Positions 47,016-60,079 are shown, counted from the first letter of the stretch. The stretch is 64,000 bases of DNA from Pieris napi (GCF_905475465.1 NC_062240.1:10431001-10495000); one strand, 5' to 3'. The notes: generated from the sequence alone by a model not told the origin. Program-made: numbers and translations.

Positions 47016-48314
47016 ACTAAATAATTAACTGTACAGTACATTATCGTTATATTATGATTTTTGTTAAGCAAATATGTAACATTTTCTTTCTTTATGTGAG
47101 ATAGCACTGTATTCGAATGATGCAAGAATATTTTAAAACTTAAAAATAATATTTGTGTTGGGTTAAATAACTTTAAACATAAATCTTTTACCAATGAATG
47201 GCACAGGATACAGAATACCTATTTCGATGTGGTATAATAAGAGTTATTTTCTAATACATATTATGTTTTTTAAACATTATCGTTTTTACTTGACTCAACT
47301 GTTAATATAATTTTAAGCTCACGAATGTAGGTAAATTACTCCCCTAAATAAAAAATATATAAAGTTCAAAAAAATATTATAATAAAATAAAATAAACAAT
47401 GAAATTATATAATTATTAATTATTATTTTGGCTCACAAAAGTTATAAATAAATCTAATTCATAAAAATAAGTTTTCGTAAATAAATAAAGAAGGAAAACA
47501 CATTTTTTTATTTATAAACGATTTATTTATTACATTAAATGTTGTACAAAATATGAAATAATTACATTTAACATCTAGCTTAAAACTAAAATAAAGCTAA
47601 AGCGTTTTTAAGTTGATCGACTACATATTATTTGTAGGCTACACCAAATAATCAAAGACAATTACTGCCTATATTATTAAATTATTAAACGTACGTTCGA
47701 GGACCGGCACTTACACCAAATTCGGCATAAAAGAGTTTGCGATGAAACATTTTTGATTTTATTTGCTTTTTTGTCTTTGGTCTGATAAAGACGTCATTGA
47801 AAGCACAGATTATAAACATTTATTATTCTGCCTTGCCTTTGAAATTCAGCAAACATTGTGAGAAGTGACATTACTAACAAGCGTCTCAGTAGTATTTTAG
47901 CCTAGCTTAGTTGTCATAAACCAGAATTCGAGCTACTACTGTTCCGATCCTAAGGCGAAGACGCAGGCTTTGCGTTTTTAAGTTAAAAGCTATACATTAT
48001 AACGTATTATTAATATTTGATTAAATGCACATTTTCAGCTTAGTTTAGTATCATATCTTTAAAATGTTATGATTTAAGTATACACATAAAACTAAGGGAA
48101 ATTAATTTCGGCAAAAAGTAATCCCTGGCCCTATCTTTTAGTCCAGAATTATATTTGAATCTTTTGGCTCTTAAATAATTCTATAGCTAAATTGATAATA
48201 ATTTAAATTCGTATCGCAGTCTTCATTAATTATTTGAAGCACCTATTGTTACTTAAGCTATTAGCCACTATTTACAAATAAAATAAGTCCTTATAATATT
48301 GGACGATTATTGCG
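47016..48314. other. AT-rich spacer between two minus-strand genes
   Basis: It has no ORF of note. It probably contains the 3' UTR end of the gene at 48,577-49,150. A stretch at 47,330-47,530 is extremely AT-rich. Confidence 0.4.
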
Positions 48315-48320
48315 TTTATT
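48315..48320 (-). terminator. AATAAA polyadenylation signal candidate
   Basis: Plus-strand TTTATT, that is AATAAA on the minus strand, about 257 nt after the stop codon of the secreted-protein gene. Other copies lie further on near 47,510-47,530, so the used site is uncertain. Confidence 0.4.
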
Positions 48321-48576
48321 TCAGAGTAAAACCTTAGTATAGTATAGTTAAAGGTAGCACTGAGTTTTAAATTAAAAATAAATTGAATATATAATAATTC
48401 AACAATTTACGAATATAATAAATTACTGGATTATTGTTTTTTAAACTGGCAACATTTATAATTAAAAATACAATGCATTGCGGTTATGTAAATCTAATAA
48501 AGATTGTTTTACTTTATACTCAAAGGTTAAAGGTAGCTAAATGCAAGCCTGGAAAGTTATACAGGAATAAGTGAAA

Positions 48577-49150
48577 TTATGGCAGGAACTTGTGATATTC
48601 CGCAGCTTTCTTGTCCTTTTCTAAGACGTAAAACGACTTGGGTTTTCCATTACCAGAGTAGTATTTCCTGAAAGACTGAACCTTCGCCGGGACATAGTAG
48701 GATATCGACTCTATTGCATTGGGGTGAGCCTTTATCCATGTTGGAGTGTTTTCTACATTCACTATGTCATCATTGAGACGCGCCTGAGGGCGGTTCTTTG
48801 CCAGCTTGTTGAGAACTGGAAGGTTCCAATGATACACACGAGCTGGTTTTCCGTTGCCGTGCATTTGAAGGGGTAATTTCCTGGCTGCAACTGGTGCAGG
48901 GTCTATATTGCTGTAGTAGTTCATGTTTGGTGGTAGCTTGATCACGAACATTCTGGAGTCGCCGGTGCCATGTCGCCTGCCTTGTTCGGCTAAACGCTTT
49001 CTGTGGTGGGCGGCTGGTAAACGCAGCTTCTTAAGACCGAGGGAGCTGAGAAACTCGTGAGTTGATGGCTCATTTTTGTCCTGTGTGAGGTTATTGTCTG
49101 ATGCTGGTGCGGCGCACGTAGCTGCTACTGCGAGTAGCAGGATTGCTGAC
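48577..49150 (-). CDS. Secreted protein of unknown family, main exon (190 codons), first exon not located
   Basis: The exon begins after an acceptor (TTTCAG at 49,151-49,156) and runs open for 190 codons to TAA at 48577-48579. Its first residues, SAILLLAVAATCAAPAS, are the core and cleavage region of a signal peptide, so the start Met and one or a few residues must lie in an upstream exon ending in codon phase 2. The mature part has HHRKR, a possible dibasic processing site. Three related units follow: HGTGDSRMFVIKLPPN, HGNGKPARVYHWNLP and SGNGKPKSFYVLEKD. It is rich in Lys, Pro and Tyr, has few Cys and no membrane segment. I recognise no family. A short extracellular or haemolymph protein, or a prohormone-like precursor, is possible. 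No in-frame Met exists within the 60 bp upstream before a stop. Confidence 0.85.
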
Positions 49151-49159
49151 CTGAAACGG

Positions 49160-52100
49160 GAGAAATAGTGCTTAAAACATTTGTCAGATACATCATTATT
49201 TTGCTTAACATTGGAAAGAAACTTTTCTTATAAAAATATCTTGTCACTAAATTAAGAGTTTGTAATCGTAAAACTAAATTCTAAAATAGATCCTTTTTAA
49301 GTGATATCTTGTATTTTCCAATTAAAAGACCATATGGGTCTCTCTCATTAAGGGCAACTATGGACTTAAAAGGAAGGAGGCAATTGCAATTAATAATTAA
49401 TTCACTACAAAATTGCAATACAAAAACTAGTTTGGTTCAAGATGCCACATTCCCATAGCATTGTCTGCGTTTGACATCGAAATTTCTAGAGAGTAAACAT
49501 TTGCACTATTCAGTAACAGGTTTCGAACTGAGGGGTCCATTGACGTGTTCGTGCTGTTTGCTTAGCTCAAGGGCCGCTTTGTCTTCTCTTAATGTCCCTC
49601 AAGCAATTAGCACACACCAGCTACATCGTAAAACGTTTACAGTATGCCCCGCCGAATGTGTCAAAGTAATAAAATTGCGTATTCTTTGCAGTTTGGGGTG
49701 TTTGTTATATTGTACACCTACTGTATGTTTGTAAAAAACTTTGAGTAAAAATGTGTATTATAGTATATATAATAATTAAGATCACCGAGATTTTTTTGGA
49801 ATGAATTTATAAGCACAATGTATGATTAAAAACTACAAGATTTTTTTACACAAAAACACATCAGTTATATTGTTTTTAGAACATAAATTATAAATAAGCA
49901 AAGAAAAAATAACTTATACGTATTTGAGGCACTCCAACTTCTTGACACAATAGGAATAAGACTTCTAAAGAGCACTATAACTCTTTTGAGTTAAAAAACC
50001 TAGTGAATAGAATATAAGTGCAAGTGCGGTATCTCGGACACACGAACATAGCGTCAAAACATTATAGAACACAAAGATTGGTAATGAACATTACACTAAC
50101 AACATTAAGTCCACATAATATTACTTATTAGCCATAATTATTGAATAGGCTAGATTGTAATTCATGTAAAGTCTCTCTTTTGTGATCTGTATTGTAGGGA
50201 ACAAAACTACTAATTTCCTGGACAGGGCTTTAGTCCAGGAAACAACTATCTACTCGTTGTCTACGAAAGAAATGGCCGCCGTTACTTCTCAGTCTTATAT
50301 TAGTTAGATACAGAAATATTGATACAAAATATCAGATAAAACAAGAGACAGGTGCAGAAATGGCGGACAACAACAGATAACCTCCAATTATGAAACATCG
50401 TCTTGCTTTTTCTCGTTTATCGAAAGTATCACTTGCACGAAGACGTATCGATATGTAATTATACAGTAAGTTACCGGAGACACTGCATATGTAAGTGTTT
50501 GCATAATTGCATTTGCGTTTCTACGAATTGACACAATCGCCTATTGTCCTGTGGTCATGGCGTATAACCTAAAAACTAGTTTGGTTATATTCCTAGAATT
50601 AGAACGATGACTTGTACATCTAATGCTTTAAAGCATTAGTTAATAAATGAGGCCTGGTAAGGAATTACGGTATTTTCCTTTTGGCGCTGAATCCTCGACA
50701 TGCTCTGAAAATGTGGAATTGGATGCGGATACTTAGGTTTCCCTGGACAGCTAAAGGAACAAACTTTCATACTATAACGGTTACAGATAAAAAATCCTCT
50801 TTCGACACTTTGTAACCAACGGATCCTAAGTATACCAAAACGGGCAAAACGGATAAATGATACTTTTTGTTAATTCTCATAAATAACATAGAAATCATTA
50901 AAGTTTGTAAGTTTGTGTGATTATTTTCCAAAGATGATTAACCATAGTACCTACAAATTAAAAGTACAAAGAGTTCTATTGAATAACAGATTGTGGCTTT
51001 AATTTACATTATCCCTTAACATATGCGTCTTGCCCGGGCTTCCCCTAACACCCAGAGGTCCAAAAAATTAAAAAAAACGTATTGTGACTGGAGGCACCAG
51101 TTCTAGTGGCTGATCCCCCATTTCCAGCCATCGGGCAATCCTAGTTCCTCGCTGGACCGATCATGTAAAGACCTTTACAGGTATTACCATCACCCAGGCG
51201 CAGAGGTTTACCAAAGGGAGCGTGGAGTAAATTGTGCGGCGCTACCAACACGACCTTCAGAAATGAAGAGCGCGACTGAAGAAGTTAACAAATTATATTT
51301 ACGTGAATATCATCTGAAAGAAAATATTCTGGAGCCATTCGTGTTTCCTATATTTACCTACAGTTTCCTTATCAATAATTTAAATTGATAAGCCGATATT
51401 ATATATCTTTAGAAGAAAAGTATAATAATTTACTGAATTATATAGACGCCTTATTTTTATTTAATTGCTGTATATAATTGTAGGTGATAAATTGGTTTCG
51501 GTTTTGTTTTAGCATAATTATGGTCATAAGTAGATAAAAGCAACCTTAACGCTAATGTACATAATAGAGAAACCTATGTATATCTTATATTATTATTATT
51601 TTTCTCTTGGTGCCTCTCCATTACTGGAGGTTGATCGTCAGTCTCGTGGAGCGTGTCTTGCTCTGTGATGTAACTCCACAGGTGCAATACCCTTCTACTA
51701 TCGTTTCGAAGCCATTATTATTAGTGACTTATCTGAGCTTTAAACTTCAAATTTTCGTTAGATATATTAGCTATTAAGGAATCTAACTAGTGGTGTTATC
51801 AAAGACTCGTAAGTCTGCAATCTGTCTTACAATACGCCAATGTGTTGCCAGATGCAATAAATAGTCGTATCGCGATATCCACGTCACATAATTCTACACT
51901 TTGAGATTGAAGTTCGTCTTTTGAATTCCAGAATTACAAATAAAAGAAAATACATTACTACTAACGAGTTCTGCTCGCGGGGGAAGGGGTAGACACATTT
52001 TTGCGTCCGTTTCACAGTTCCTAAGCCAAGTAATTAATATTTGTAATATGGAATTTGTTCCCAGGAATCGAGCCGAGCTAATCGTTTTGATGAATAGGCG

Positions 52101-52296
52101 AACTATTGGACATAAGTGCTAACATAAAATAAATAATACTCAAATGCCCCTACATCAACATATTTTTTAACTTAAATGGTTAATTACTGTGGTAATTATA
52201 ACCAGGCATATATTGTTTTGGTTGGTTCGATTTTAGGAGAAATAAAGTATACACATAGTATAGATTTACCCACTAATCTGCTTATATAAAAAATAA
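49160..52296. other. Upstream region of the secreted-protein gene; no gene recognised
   Basis: It should hold the gene's first exon if the intron is short. Starts that would join in phase include ATG-ATA-TTC-AC before GTAAAT near 51,302-51,312 and an ATG-CAG-TGT-CTC-CG before GTAACT near 50,475-50,488, both on the minus strand. Neither is convincing. A GC-richer block at 51,025-51,250 and a CTCTTGGTGCCTCTCC... stretch at 51,605-51,710 look like old LINE 3' fragments. Confidence 0.35.
50620..50639. repeat. Perfect 20-bp palindrome
   Basis: CTAATGCTTTAAAGCATTAG is its own reverse complement. The flanks do not extend it. Confidence 0.8.
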
Positions 52297-52372
52297 TAAA
52301 AGGCCGGCAACGCACTTGCACCCCTTTGGCAATGTGAGTGCCCGTTTGCCCAGTTATATAAAAAAGGACAAT
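52297..52372 (+). repeat. GGCAACGC-family short repeat fragment
   Basis: Contains AAAAGGCCGGCAACGCACTT, GGCAATGTGAGTGCCCGTTT and TATATAAAAAA, with an internal deletion. Confidence 0.65.
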
Positions 52373-53039
52373 TTGCCTGTCTTATTGCGACTCTTAAATG
52401 TCTTGACCTATAATATTATTAATAATGCAATCGTAAAGAACACTAATCAATAGGAATAACTGTCTATGAAAGCCTAGCCATTCTAAGTAGTAAAAGTACC
52501 GTAATTCGTCGAATGTTTAAATACTTGTATTTATACCTGTTAATTACATACATAAACCTAAAAGCACGAATACATTATACATCCTATAATTTAATGTTTG
52601 AGGACATCTATAGAAATATTTCAATCGAATTAAAGATATATTTCGTCACTATTCGCAAGTGCCTTAGGTGATTAACACTTTTTTAATTAAAATATTCTTG
52701 ACTGACGTGTCTTTTATTAATAGAATCTAGCTTACAACTCTTTGAAAACTATAAAATATTAAGTAAGTCGTTTGTTTAATGTTTAATTTCAGTTTTATTA
52801 TGTACTGTAGTTGACGTGTGTTTGCTGTTTCATACATTTTGTTTATCAATGTAATCTGTTTTGGCTTTGTATAGTGTCTAGTGTTTTCTTTTATCATATG
52901 AATATATGTAGCTGTTATATTACACATAAAAAGCAATGAAATTAAATAAATCAATCACTAAAATGAACGTTGACTATGACACCATTATTTTTATAATAAA
53001 AGTAATTTAATTCCATCCACATAAATGTTATAAAGCCTA

Positions 53040-53215
53040 AACGTGTGGGTTGGCCCTAACATTTGTGACCGCTTGACCTCGAGGTCAATCCGGGGTCAAT
53101 GCACTGGCTGTCGCATGCGCCATGCACAAAATGCACTTTCGTAATGGCGCGCTTTGACGGACAAGTTCCGTTTCGAATTTTGACAGATCACGTTTTCCCG
53201 CGCTTTGTAAAAAAG
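53040..53215. promoter_or_regulatory. GC-richer patch with nuclear-receptor-like half-sites
   Basis: TTGACCTCGAGGTCAA (53,073-53,088) is a perfect palindrome of two AGGTCA half-sites facing outward with a 2-bp gap. A third half-site, GGGTCA (53,093-53,098), follows at 5-bp spacing. GCGCTTTGACGG lies about 50 bp on. It suggests a receptor-bound element, such as an ecdysone-pathway receptor, by motif only. Confidence 0.35.
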
Positions 53216-54267
53216 TCTTCAATGGGCTTACTATTGCACAATGCAATACAGAATATGAATATAGAAATTGGTTTGTTTTGGAAGATTTCATGGTCTTTTT
53301 AACAATATATATTATTTTATATTATGCTTAGTTGACAATTTATGTGTCAGAAATTCGGAAAAATAAATTATTAACGATATTTATGGGGATTTAATAAAAA
53401 TAATATTATCTAGATATAAATATCGTATGGAATTTATACGTGCATTCCTAGACTATAAACTACGTCCGGTCTTTAGCCACATTGAATCTAGCTACTTTTA
53501 TTGATGTATGCAATTTATAAGGTTAATAACTATTTATCGATATACTATGTATTTAACATTAATTGGACTTTTAATAGATAACAATAAGCTTTAGTTTATG
53601 GACGGTTCTCAATTGGGCCACAGAAAATATCACATCCCTAATTGCTATTCTAAAAATATCACCCGGGTACAATGTCAGTCTCTTAGACTCTCTCTTAGAC
53701 TTGTCTTTGATTATTAATCATAAGTCTAAAACTGAAATCTTCTTTTTTGATGGTTGACATATTTGCCATAAGTTGTCACTTAAGAAACAAATATTAATAT
53801 GTGCCTATGTGCAAATCAATTTTCTGTTTATGGAAGGGATTTTGATAGAGAAAATTAATTCGCGCTCACTTATTTCTTTAGCTAAGATTTTCAATTTCGC
53901 CTTACGTCGGAGTTACTGCATAATTCTATTACACTTTTACTTATTTTAACCACTGGCTAACCGCAGTCTAACGCACACCTGACAGGAGTTGTCTGTCATT
54001 AGCTCTCGTAATAAATATGAATTTTAATTTTATGTTGGCGCCTGTCGCCACTCATTTACTAAGCTTCATTTCCTTCAAACTATCACTGCGATACTGTGCT
54101 TTCTAAATAGTACATAATAACTTTATATAACTCCGATAAGTCGTTTGTTGTAGGTAAAAACGAATGTATACCTTAATGTCCTTAATGTTTAATTTTATCA
54201 TAAATAAGGGAAACATAGATAATGATGTACTGAAATCAGTTTTAGTTTTATAGAAAGTCTAAGAGTA
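53216..54267. other. Intergenic, nothing recognised
   Basis: AT-rich with no supported exon or named repeat. Confidence 0.4.
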
Positions 54268-54539
54268 GAGGAGTGTTAGCCAAGTGGCTTCAGCGTGCGA
54301 CTCTCATCCCTGAAGCCGTCTCAACCCCGGCTGTGCACCAATGGACTTTCTGTCTACATGCGCATTTAACACTCACACATACATAAGGAAACATCGCGTG
54401 GATACCGCCATAAGACCCAAAAAGTCTAATCACATACCACAGAAGGCTAATCACCTACTTGCGTATTAGAAAAAGAAATGATGTCGACACAAATCTGAGA
54501 ACCGGGCCTTAAAGGTTGTAGCGTTACAGGTTTTTTTTT
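54268..54539 (+). repeat. tRNA-derived SINE copy 10
   Basis: Head at GAGTGTTAGCCAAGTGGCTT; the B-box is damaged (CTCAACCCCGG). The tail ends AAAGGTTGTAGCG and a T-run. Confidence 0.85.
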
Positions 54540-54677
54540 CTACAAAATATAAACTGTTAAATCTTTATTGATTTTAACCCTTCTTTAAGCGCTATGTTAG
54601 TCGAGTTAACTTTAGAAATATAAATTTTAAATAACAATTCATGATATCAATAGATTAACTTGCATTATAGAGCAATA

Positions 54678-55045
54678 TTTCTTCTTCTTATAGTGCCATC
54701 TCCTTTCGAAGGTTGCCGCGCTTCTGAACAATGACTTAGTGCTTTAATCAAAACATTGTCTAAAATTGTTCAACCAAGACGTGTGTCTGCGGCCAGGTCT
54801 CCTTTTACTTGCCTTGCACGATTAGTTGAAGGAGCTCGTATTTTTTGGTGTTTCGTATTAAGACGTGAGAAATATTCAAGTTTCCTTTTTTAACCGTCAT
54901 AACGGTTGTATTTCGTATGCGGTCCGTCCAAGATATTTTTAGCATACGTCGATAAACCCAGATCTCAAACCCTTCCAGTTGGACATAGTCTCTGTCTCTG
55001 TAAGATTCTACGCCGTAGAGCAGCACAGATAGAAAACAAATTTTT
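54678..55045 (-). mobile_element. LINE fragment (C-terminal ORF plus 3' end)
   Basis: The minus frame at 54,805-55,026 reads MLLYGVES, LEGFEIWVYRRMLKISWTDR, RNTTV, then KYELLQLIVQGK. This is the conserved C-terminal region of RTE-like LINE polyproteins, after the RT domain. It is followed on the minus strand by a 3' end with TGGCACTATAAGAAGAAG at about 54,680-54,700. The upstream RT is absent: 5' truncation. Confidence 0.8.
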
Positions 55046-56392
55046 TATAAAACATCAAATGTCTTAAAGTATATAAAACTCCTTTCAAACCCACAATTGT
55101 GAACCTGCTCTTCCGCTGTGTAATTGCATGTTTAACACAAATCCCAATTTGGTTAAATAATACGGAGCAAATGATTCAGCGAGAAAATTATAGTAATCAG
55201 TCAGTGATTACGACAATTTATTCGCCGCCGTCACGATATACACTCATATATTCAGTGATCAATTTATGAATGAAACTATGTTCAAATTAACAGAAAAATC
55301 ACACATTTAAAAGATTAAACTATCGGGTTGGATGGACGGACGAATTGCTTAATTATAATTATATGAATTATTCTTTTGAATTTAAAATTCTAAATCTGTG
55401 TGTGGTTTCACGTGATTGGACAATAGTGAATTTAAAATAGGTTTTTTATTATTTTTTTTATTATTATTATATCGCCAGGCATAATTTCCATATGTATCCA
55501 CGATATACTTACATCTTCGCAAAAGTTTTATTACAATACATTTATTAAAATATTGCCGTTCTTGATGTAGCAATAAATAAGTAGAAATTAAAGACGCAAA
55601 TTTAGGACCGGCTTTTAAAGAAATAAATTATATACCTAGGTTGTTGATGAATGTTATATATGTACATATATACGAAAGACAAGAAATTTTTAAAAATAAA
55701 TACGACATCTAAGTAGAGATTGTAAAATTCACATTTAGTCAAATGTAATGCTATAAAATTTATAATAATATGTTTGGAAAATATCTATCCTAACCATTAA
55801 AAAAAAAAGATTTAAAAATCTCGGACTAAAGACTCTCCTAATTCTTTTCTAGGAAGAGCAATTGAATTATTATAATGTCTTTTCTCTCATACATAACTCT
55901 AACATTTTGGCCAGTCACGCAACGTGCGACATGCCATTTTGTCACAGAAAATAATAATAATTACTGAATTAACTTGCTATCTAGAGCGTGCTTACACGAA
56001 CATGCCAAATTAAAAAAACAGATAATTACACATATTACATCTTAAACTATTTGCCTACAAAAGTAAGTACTAAGCTCTTTAAGAGAATTGTAGTAAAAAC
56101 TTAAATGACAAGAACAAGACAATGATTATGAAAATTATAAAATGAAATTGCGTGTTAGAGGTTATTACGAGATGCCCCATAAATCCTTCGCCACGTAGAC
56201 CTATTCTGTAGACATTTTAATAAATTGCCGTGGTCAGGATGCCGTATAAATGCACAACCACATTCCTTTTTCTCGGGGAAAAATTAATTTTATCAAGGGA
56301 TCTTTCGAAGTTTGCATTTTTTTTACCAACTATTGGTTCCATTATACGACAATAGAAGGTTACTTAATTTATAACAAGGTGCAAACGGACAG
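55046..56392. other. AT-rich intergenic, nothing recognised
   Basis: Chance frames only (55,382-55,573 minus and 56,250-56,438 plus, the latter running into a SINE). Confidence 0.4.
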
Positions 56393-56684
56393 GAGCAGTG
56401 TTGGCCTAGTGGCTTCAGCGTGCAACTATCATCCCTAAGGTCGTATGTTCGATCCCCGGCTGTGCACCAATGTACTTTCTTTCTATGTGCGTATTTAACA
56501 TTCGCCCGAACGGTGAAGGGACATCGTGAGAAAACCGGCTTGTCTTAGACGCAAACATTCGACGGCGTGTGTCACAGGAGGCTGATCACCTTGCCCACTT
56601 GCCAAATTGACAAATGATCATGAAACAGATACAGAAATCTGAGGCTCAGACCTAAAAAGGTTGTAATGCCACTGATTCATTTTT
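56393..56684 (+). repeat. tRNA-derived SINE copy 11
   Basis: Full length from GAGCAGTGTTGGCCTAGTGG. The B-box TGTTCGATCCCC is near 56,446-56,457. The 3' end ACCTAAAAAGGTTGTAATGC is intact. Confidence 0.9.
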
Positions 56685-56765
56685 AGACGGGCAGGACGCT
56701 CACCTGATGTTAACTGCCCATGGACACTCACATTGCCAGAAGGCTCGCAAGTGCGTCGCTTTCAT
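56685..56765 (-). repeat. GGCAACGC-family short repeat fragment
   Basis: It abuts the SINE tail. It reads ACGGGCAGGACGCTCACCTG, ATGTTAACTGCCCATGGACA and GGCTCGCAAGTGCGTCGC in reverse family order. Confidence 0.6.
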
Positions 56766-58708
56766 ATACACGAAGTAAACAACGAAAAAACTTAATTAAT
56801 TTTATAATAATAATGTTTAATGAAATAAACCTTTTTTGTTTTACAGAAGTAAGGAGTGGCCACAAGGTAGACCGTTAATTATTTTTAACGATAAGTCATG
56901 GTTGCCATCCTACTCAATAGAATCTTTATAAATGAGCAACAATACCAGCAGTAAATAAAACAAGAAACTTGCATTACAAGAACTATTCAAGTTGCCATTT
57001 ATTCCATAGCTGTATGCGCTTTAACCAAAGTCAAAGTTTTTATCGTTGTAATCGATATCTATTTAAAAAATGATTCATTAAAATCATTATTTGCCGTCCA
57101 TCGTGTTCAATGCAATAAAGAATGTCGTTATGTGCTATGTGACTTGTAATCTAATAGGCGTGAAGAATAAAATTAAAACACCCTGAGATGAATCTCTTTA
57201 ACAGGAAGGATGCGTCATGATCTATCTAGATAGTCCTCATGGGTTGTTATATCTCAAATCGATCTTTTCATAAAACATATAGCCAAGATTCAGATGAGAC
57301 GATAATAAATAAGGAATCTTTAAACCTATACAGGGTGGCCAAAAAGTCGTGGATCAAACGCAAATAGGGATGTCATCAGCTGCAAAAAAATTTCTACGGG
57401 AGGGGTCTAAGCTCAACCCCTGCAGACTTATCATTTATTTTGCGTTTTTATAAGAAAATTGACTTTTTCTACTAATTCTTATTAATATTGAAGATCCACT
57501 AGATTGGTACTGATGACTTCTTGCGTTAGACATACTATTTATAGTTGTTTATTGAGTGTATTGAAGATAATATTAAGTTATACGATTTAATTTTTTTTCA
57601 AATCATAACTTTTTGTTTACTTCGGACCCCACTGTGAAAAAAAATTACTCTACCGAATAGTGACCCTGTATTACAAGTTTTGGCGCAATTAATAGGGATT
57701 CTGAAAAGGCCATTATTACACATGGCCATGAGTCGTCATAATAAAAAGTAAGCTCTTAATTTACTTATGTTTTCTGTTTGGTATATATGTGTTCAATAAG
57801 TATATAAACAAGATATCTAAACTATCTAACGATTTAAAGGAGCTACCAAAGTTTAAAGTCTGTATTGTCCGTAACAATTTTGCACTTAGTTCTAAAAATA
57901 GCACTTCTTAACAGAGTCAAGTAAAAATGGCAACACACGCCGGCGATGTCTGGAATTTTTAATGCTGGCTATTTTACTTGAATTCCGTGTAGTCACGGGA
58001 CGAGAATTTAAAAAAGAAATGTCCGAAGTCACGTACAGTGTCATACAATGAATTCCTTCGAAATTCCCAACTCTATTTTATATGTACCTGAAGTAACTCT
58101 TTAAGTTAGCGAATTTGTTTAACATTTTCTATTTAAAGATTTGAGCCATAATTTACATACAAATATTTTCAAAAACAATTGGTGGTGGTAGATATCTAAT
58201 TAATTATTTTTGTATATTTTATCGATGTCCTGTGGTGAATACCTACACATTGAGACCATAGATAAAAGTAATTGTCTTTGGTGATCACAGCATGATTGTA
58301 AAAACTCTTTGCTAATAGGCTGGGATATTTTTTATCGTGAATGCTGTCAACTAGTTAATCTATGCCTGGCGCAGACATTCCAATTATGGGAATTCACACG
58401 CTTACACATTATACAAATTTCGATGTATGCAGTAAAGGATATTTTTATACAACAAATATTATACATGATATACGATGAAAACAAAGTCTTTGCCACAAAG
58501 GTTTTGATAAATGAACTGAAACTACGGACTAAAACAAAAGTTGTCTTCTTTGCTTTAATTAGCTGTCACATGTTTCATTTTGTTTTAGTAGTACGCAAAA
58601 ATGCTTTCGCTTATACCGTATACGTTACTATTACTATTCTACATAAAATATTATTTTTGTTGTATGATTTTTTAAGTCCTTGGCTTTGAACACTTGATAC
58701 ATATATTA
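56766..58708. other. Intergenic; nothing firmly recognised
   Basis: CAGGGTGGCCAAAAAGTCGT at 57,336-57,355 looks like the end of a DNA transposon, but I found no partner end. The 58,309-58,689 plus frame (126 codons, hydrophobic, no ATG start) has no recognised domain. Confidence 0.35.
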
Positions 58709-58784
58709 ATGGAACAATTAAGTTTGCGAAAATATTTTTTTACGTTTTTGTTAGTTATTCTCGCTGTATCAATCCCTAATGAAG
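58709..58784 (+). CDS. Possible first exon of a small secreted protein
   Basis: The ATG at 58709 opens 25 codons with a signal-peptide pattern: a short charged N terminus, then KYFFTFLLVILAVSIP. The stretch ends exactly at a donor, GAAG|GTAATG (58,784/58,785). No continuing exon was found downstream, and no TATA box is evident. The signal-like character may be chance in this Phe/Leu/Ile-rich AT-rich DNA. Confidence 0.22.
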
Positions 58785-59365
58785 GTAATGTTATAACAGA
58801 TTAATATTTTTACGTCAATAAACAAATACATACATTCATGAGATATATCTTAGCTATTTTTAATTTTCAAATCGCATGTCTCTGCGCACGCGATTTATCG
58901 ATAATGAGCATGAACGTAGAGATGACAATTATCCATTTATGTAATGTCATGTAAACGTCAGTTAAGTGATAAAGCAACTTAATTGCAGACTATTTAAAAC
59001 TGCTTTTAACATCTAGGTAAAGATATCGTGCAGGAATAATGATGCCGATACCGGCATTTATCAACTGGAATTAATTGTAGTTAGATAAATGTTGAATTAA
59101 TATCATAAATATTTTCTATTAAAGCGGCGCGCTGGTATATTTTGGTATATATTTCCTTCAAAGGAACTATTCCTTTTGAAACAATTGCTCAAAGTCGAAC
59201 CGTGAACCTTCATGCTATAAGCAGTGTGCACCACAGAGGCCTTGAGCATAGAAAAATTGCGTTTTAAATTACAATGTAAGGACAAAGTTTGATCCCTGTT
59301 GAATATTATAAATAAGGAAGTAATAATTAAATTATTTGTAAATGTTCATTATTAATATCAATTTT

Positions 59366-59556
59366 GGAGCACTATTGACCTAGTGACATCAGCGAGCGAC
59401 TCTCATCCCTGAGGTCGAAGGTTAGAACCCCGGCTGTGCACTAATGGATTTTCTGTATAAATGCATATATACTCGCTCGTACGGTAAAGGAACTGTTGTC
59501 AGGCACAAAAGTCTGCTTGAAAAAACAATCACGAGACATATACAAAAATCTATGGC
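59366..59556 (+). repeat. tRNA-derived SINE copy 12, internally deleted
   Basis: Head GAGCACTATTGACCTAGTGA with a damaged B-box (GGTTAGAACCCC). The centre between the AAGGAA and GGCACA blocks is deleted. The tail is present to AAATCTATGGCC. Confidence 0.75.
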
Positions 59557-60079
59557 CTTCAATATTATGTATGTCGTAAAAGCCTACAATCAATGTATTG
59601 AACATAAAAGCTGCAAGCGGAAGAAAATATTGAGTCAAGTTCAGAACAGGATTGAAACCGCGTTTGAAGACTCGATATTAAGTTTTTCCAACTAATGATA
59701 TCTATTGCTGTTATCCACATTCTAGATAATCCATAGAACGATTATTACTATATCCTATATGGAGTGAAAGAAGTGAAAGTTTGTGTATCTGTATCATGTT
59801 TCGTAATTGATATTTTGTCGTAACTCGTAAGGCAAGGCTTGCAATAGATAAAAAACCTTCAGTGCAATTAGATAAATTAAGTGTAAAATGTTTACAACAG
59901 TCAACGACTATTAAAAAGTTATATTTATCACAATCGTAGTATCGCGGTGCTTGCAAATTTTTTGGCAATGGGAGCTTCCTTGATGAGCTTTAAGGAAATG
60001 CAGTAGTACTGTTTGAATGAGCTATTTAACTATCGAATGTTTTTATACGAATGATTGTAAAAATGGCCTAAAAGGTGAC

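Noticed and set aside
57336..57440. Possible DNA transposon end (CAGGGTGGCCAAAAAGTCGT)
   Set aside because: No matching inverted end or coding remains were found nearby, so it is not listed as an element.
58309..58689. 126-codon hydrophobic ORF, possible receptor fragment
   Set aside because: It begins at TTG right after a stop, has no flanking splice sites that continue it, and no motif of insect chemoreceptors.
59444..59695. 83-codon plus ORF
   Set aside because: Its first third is SINE sequence read through; the rest has no recognisable feature.
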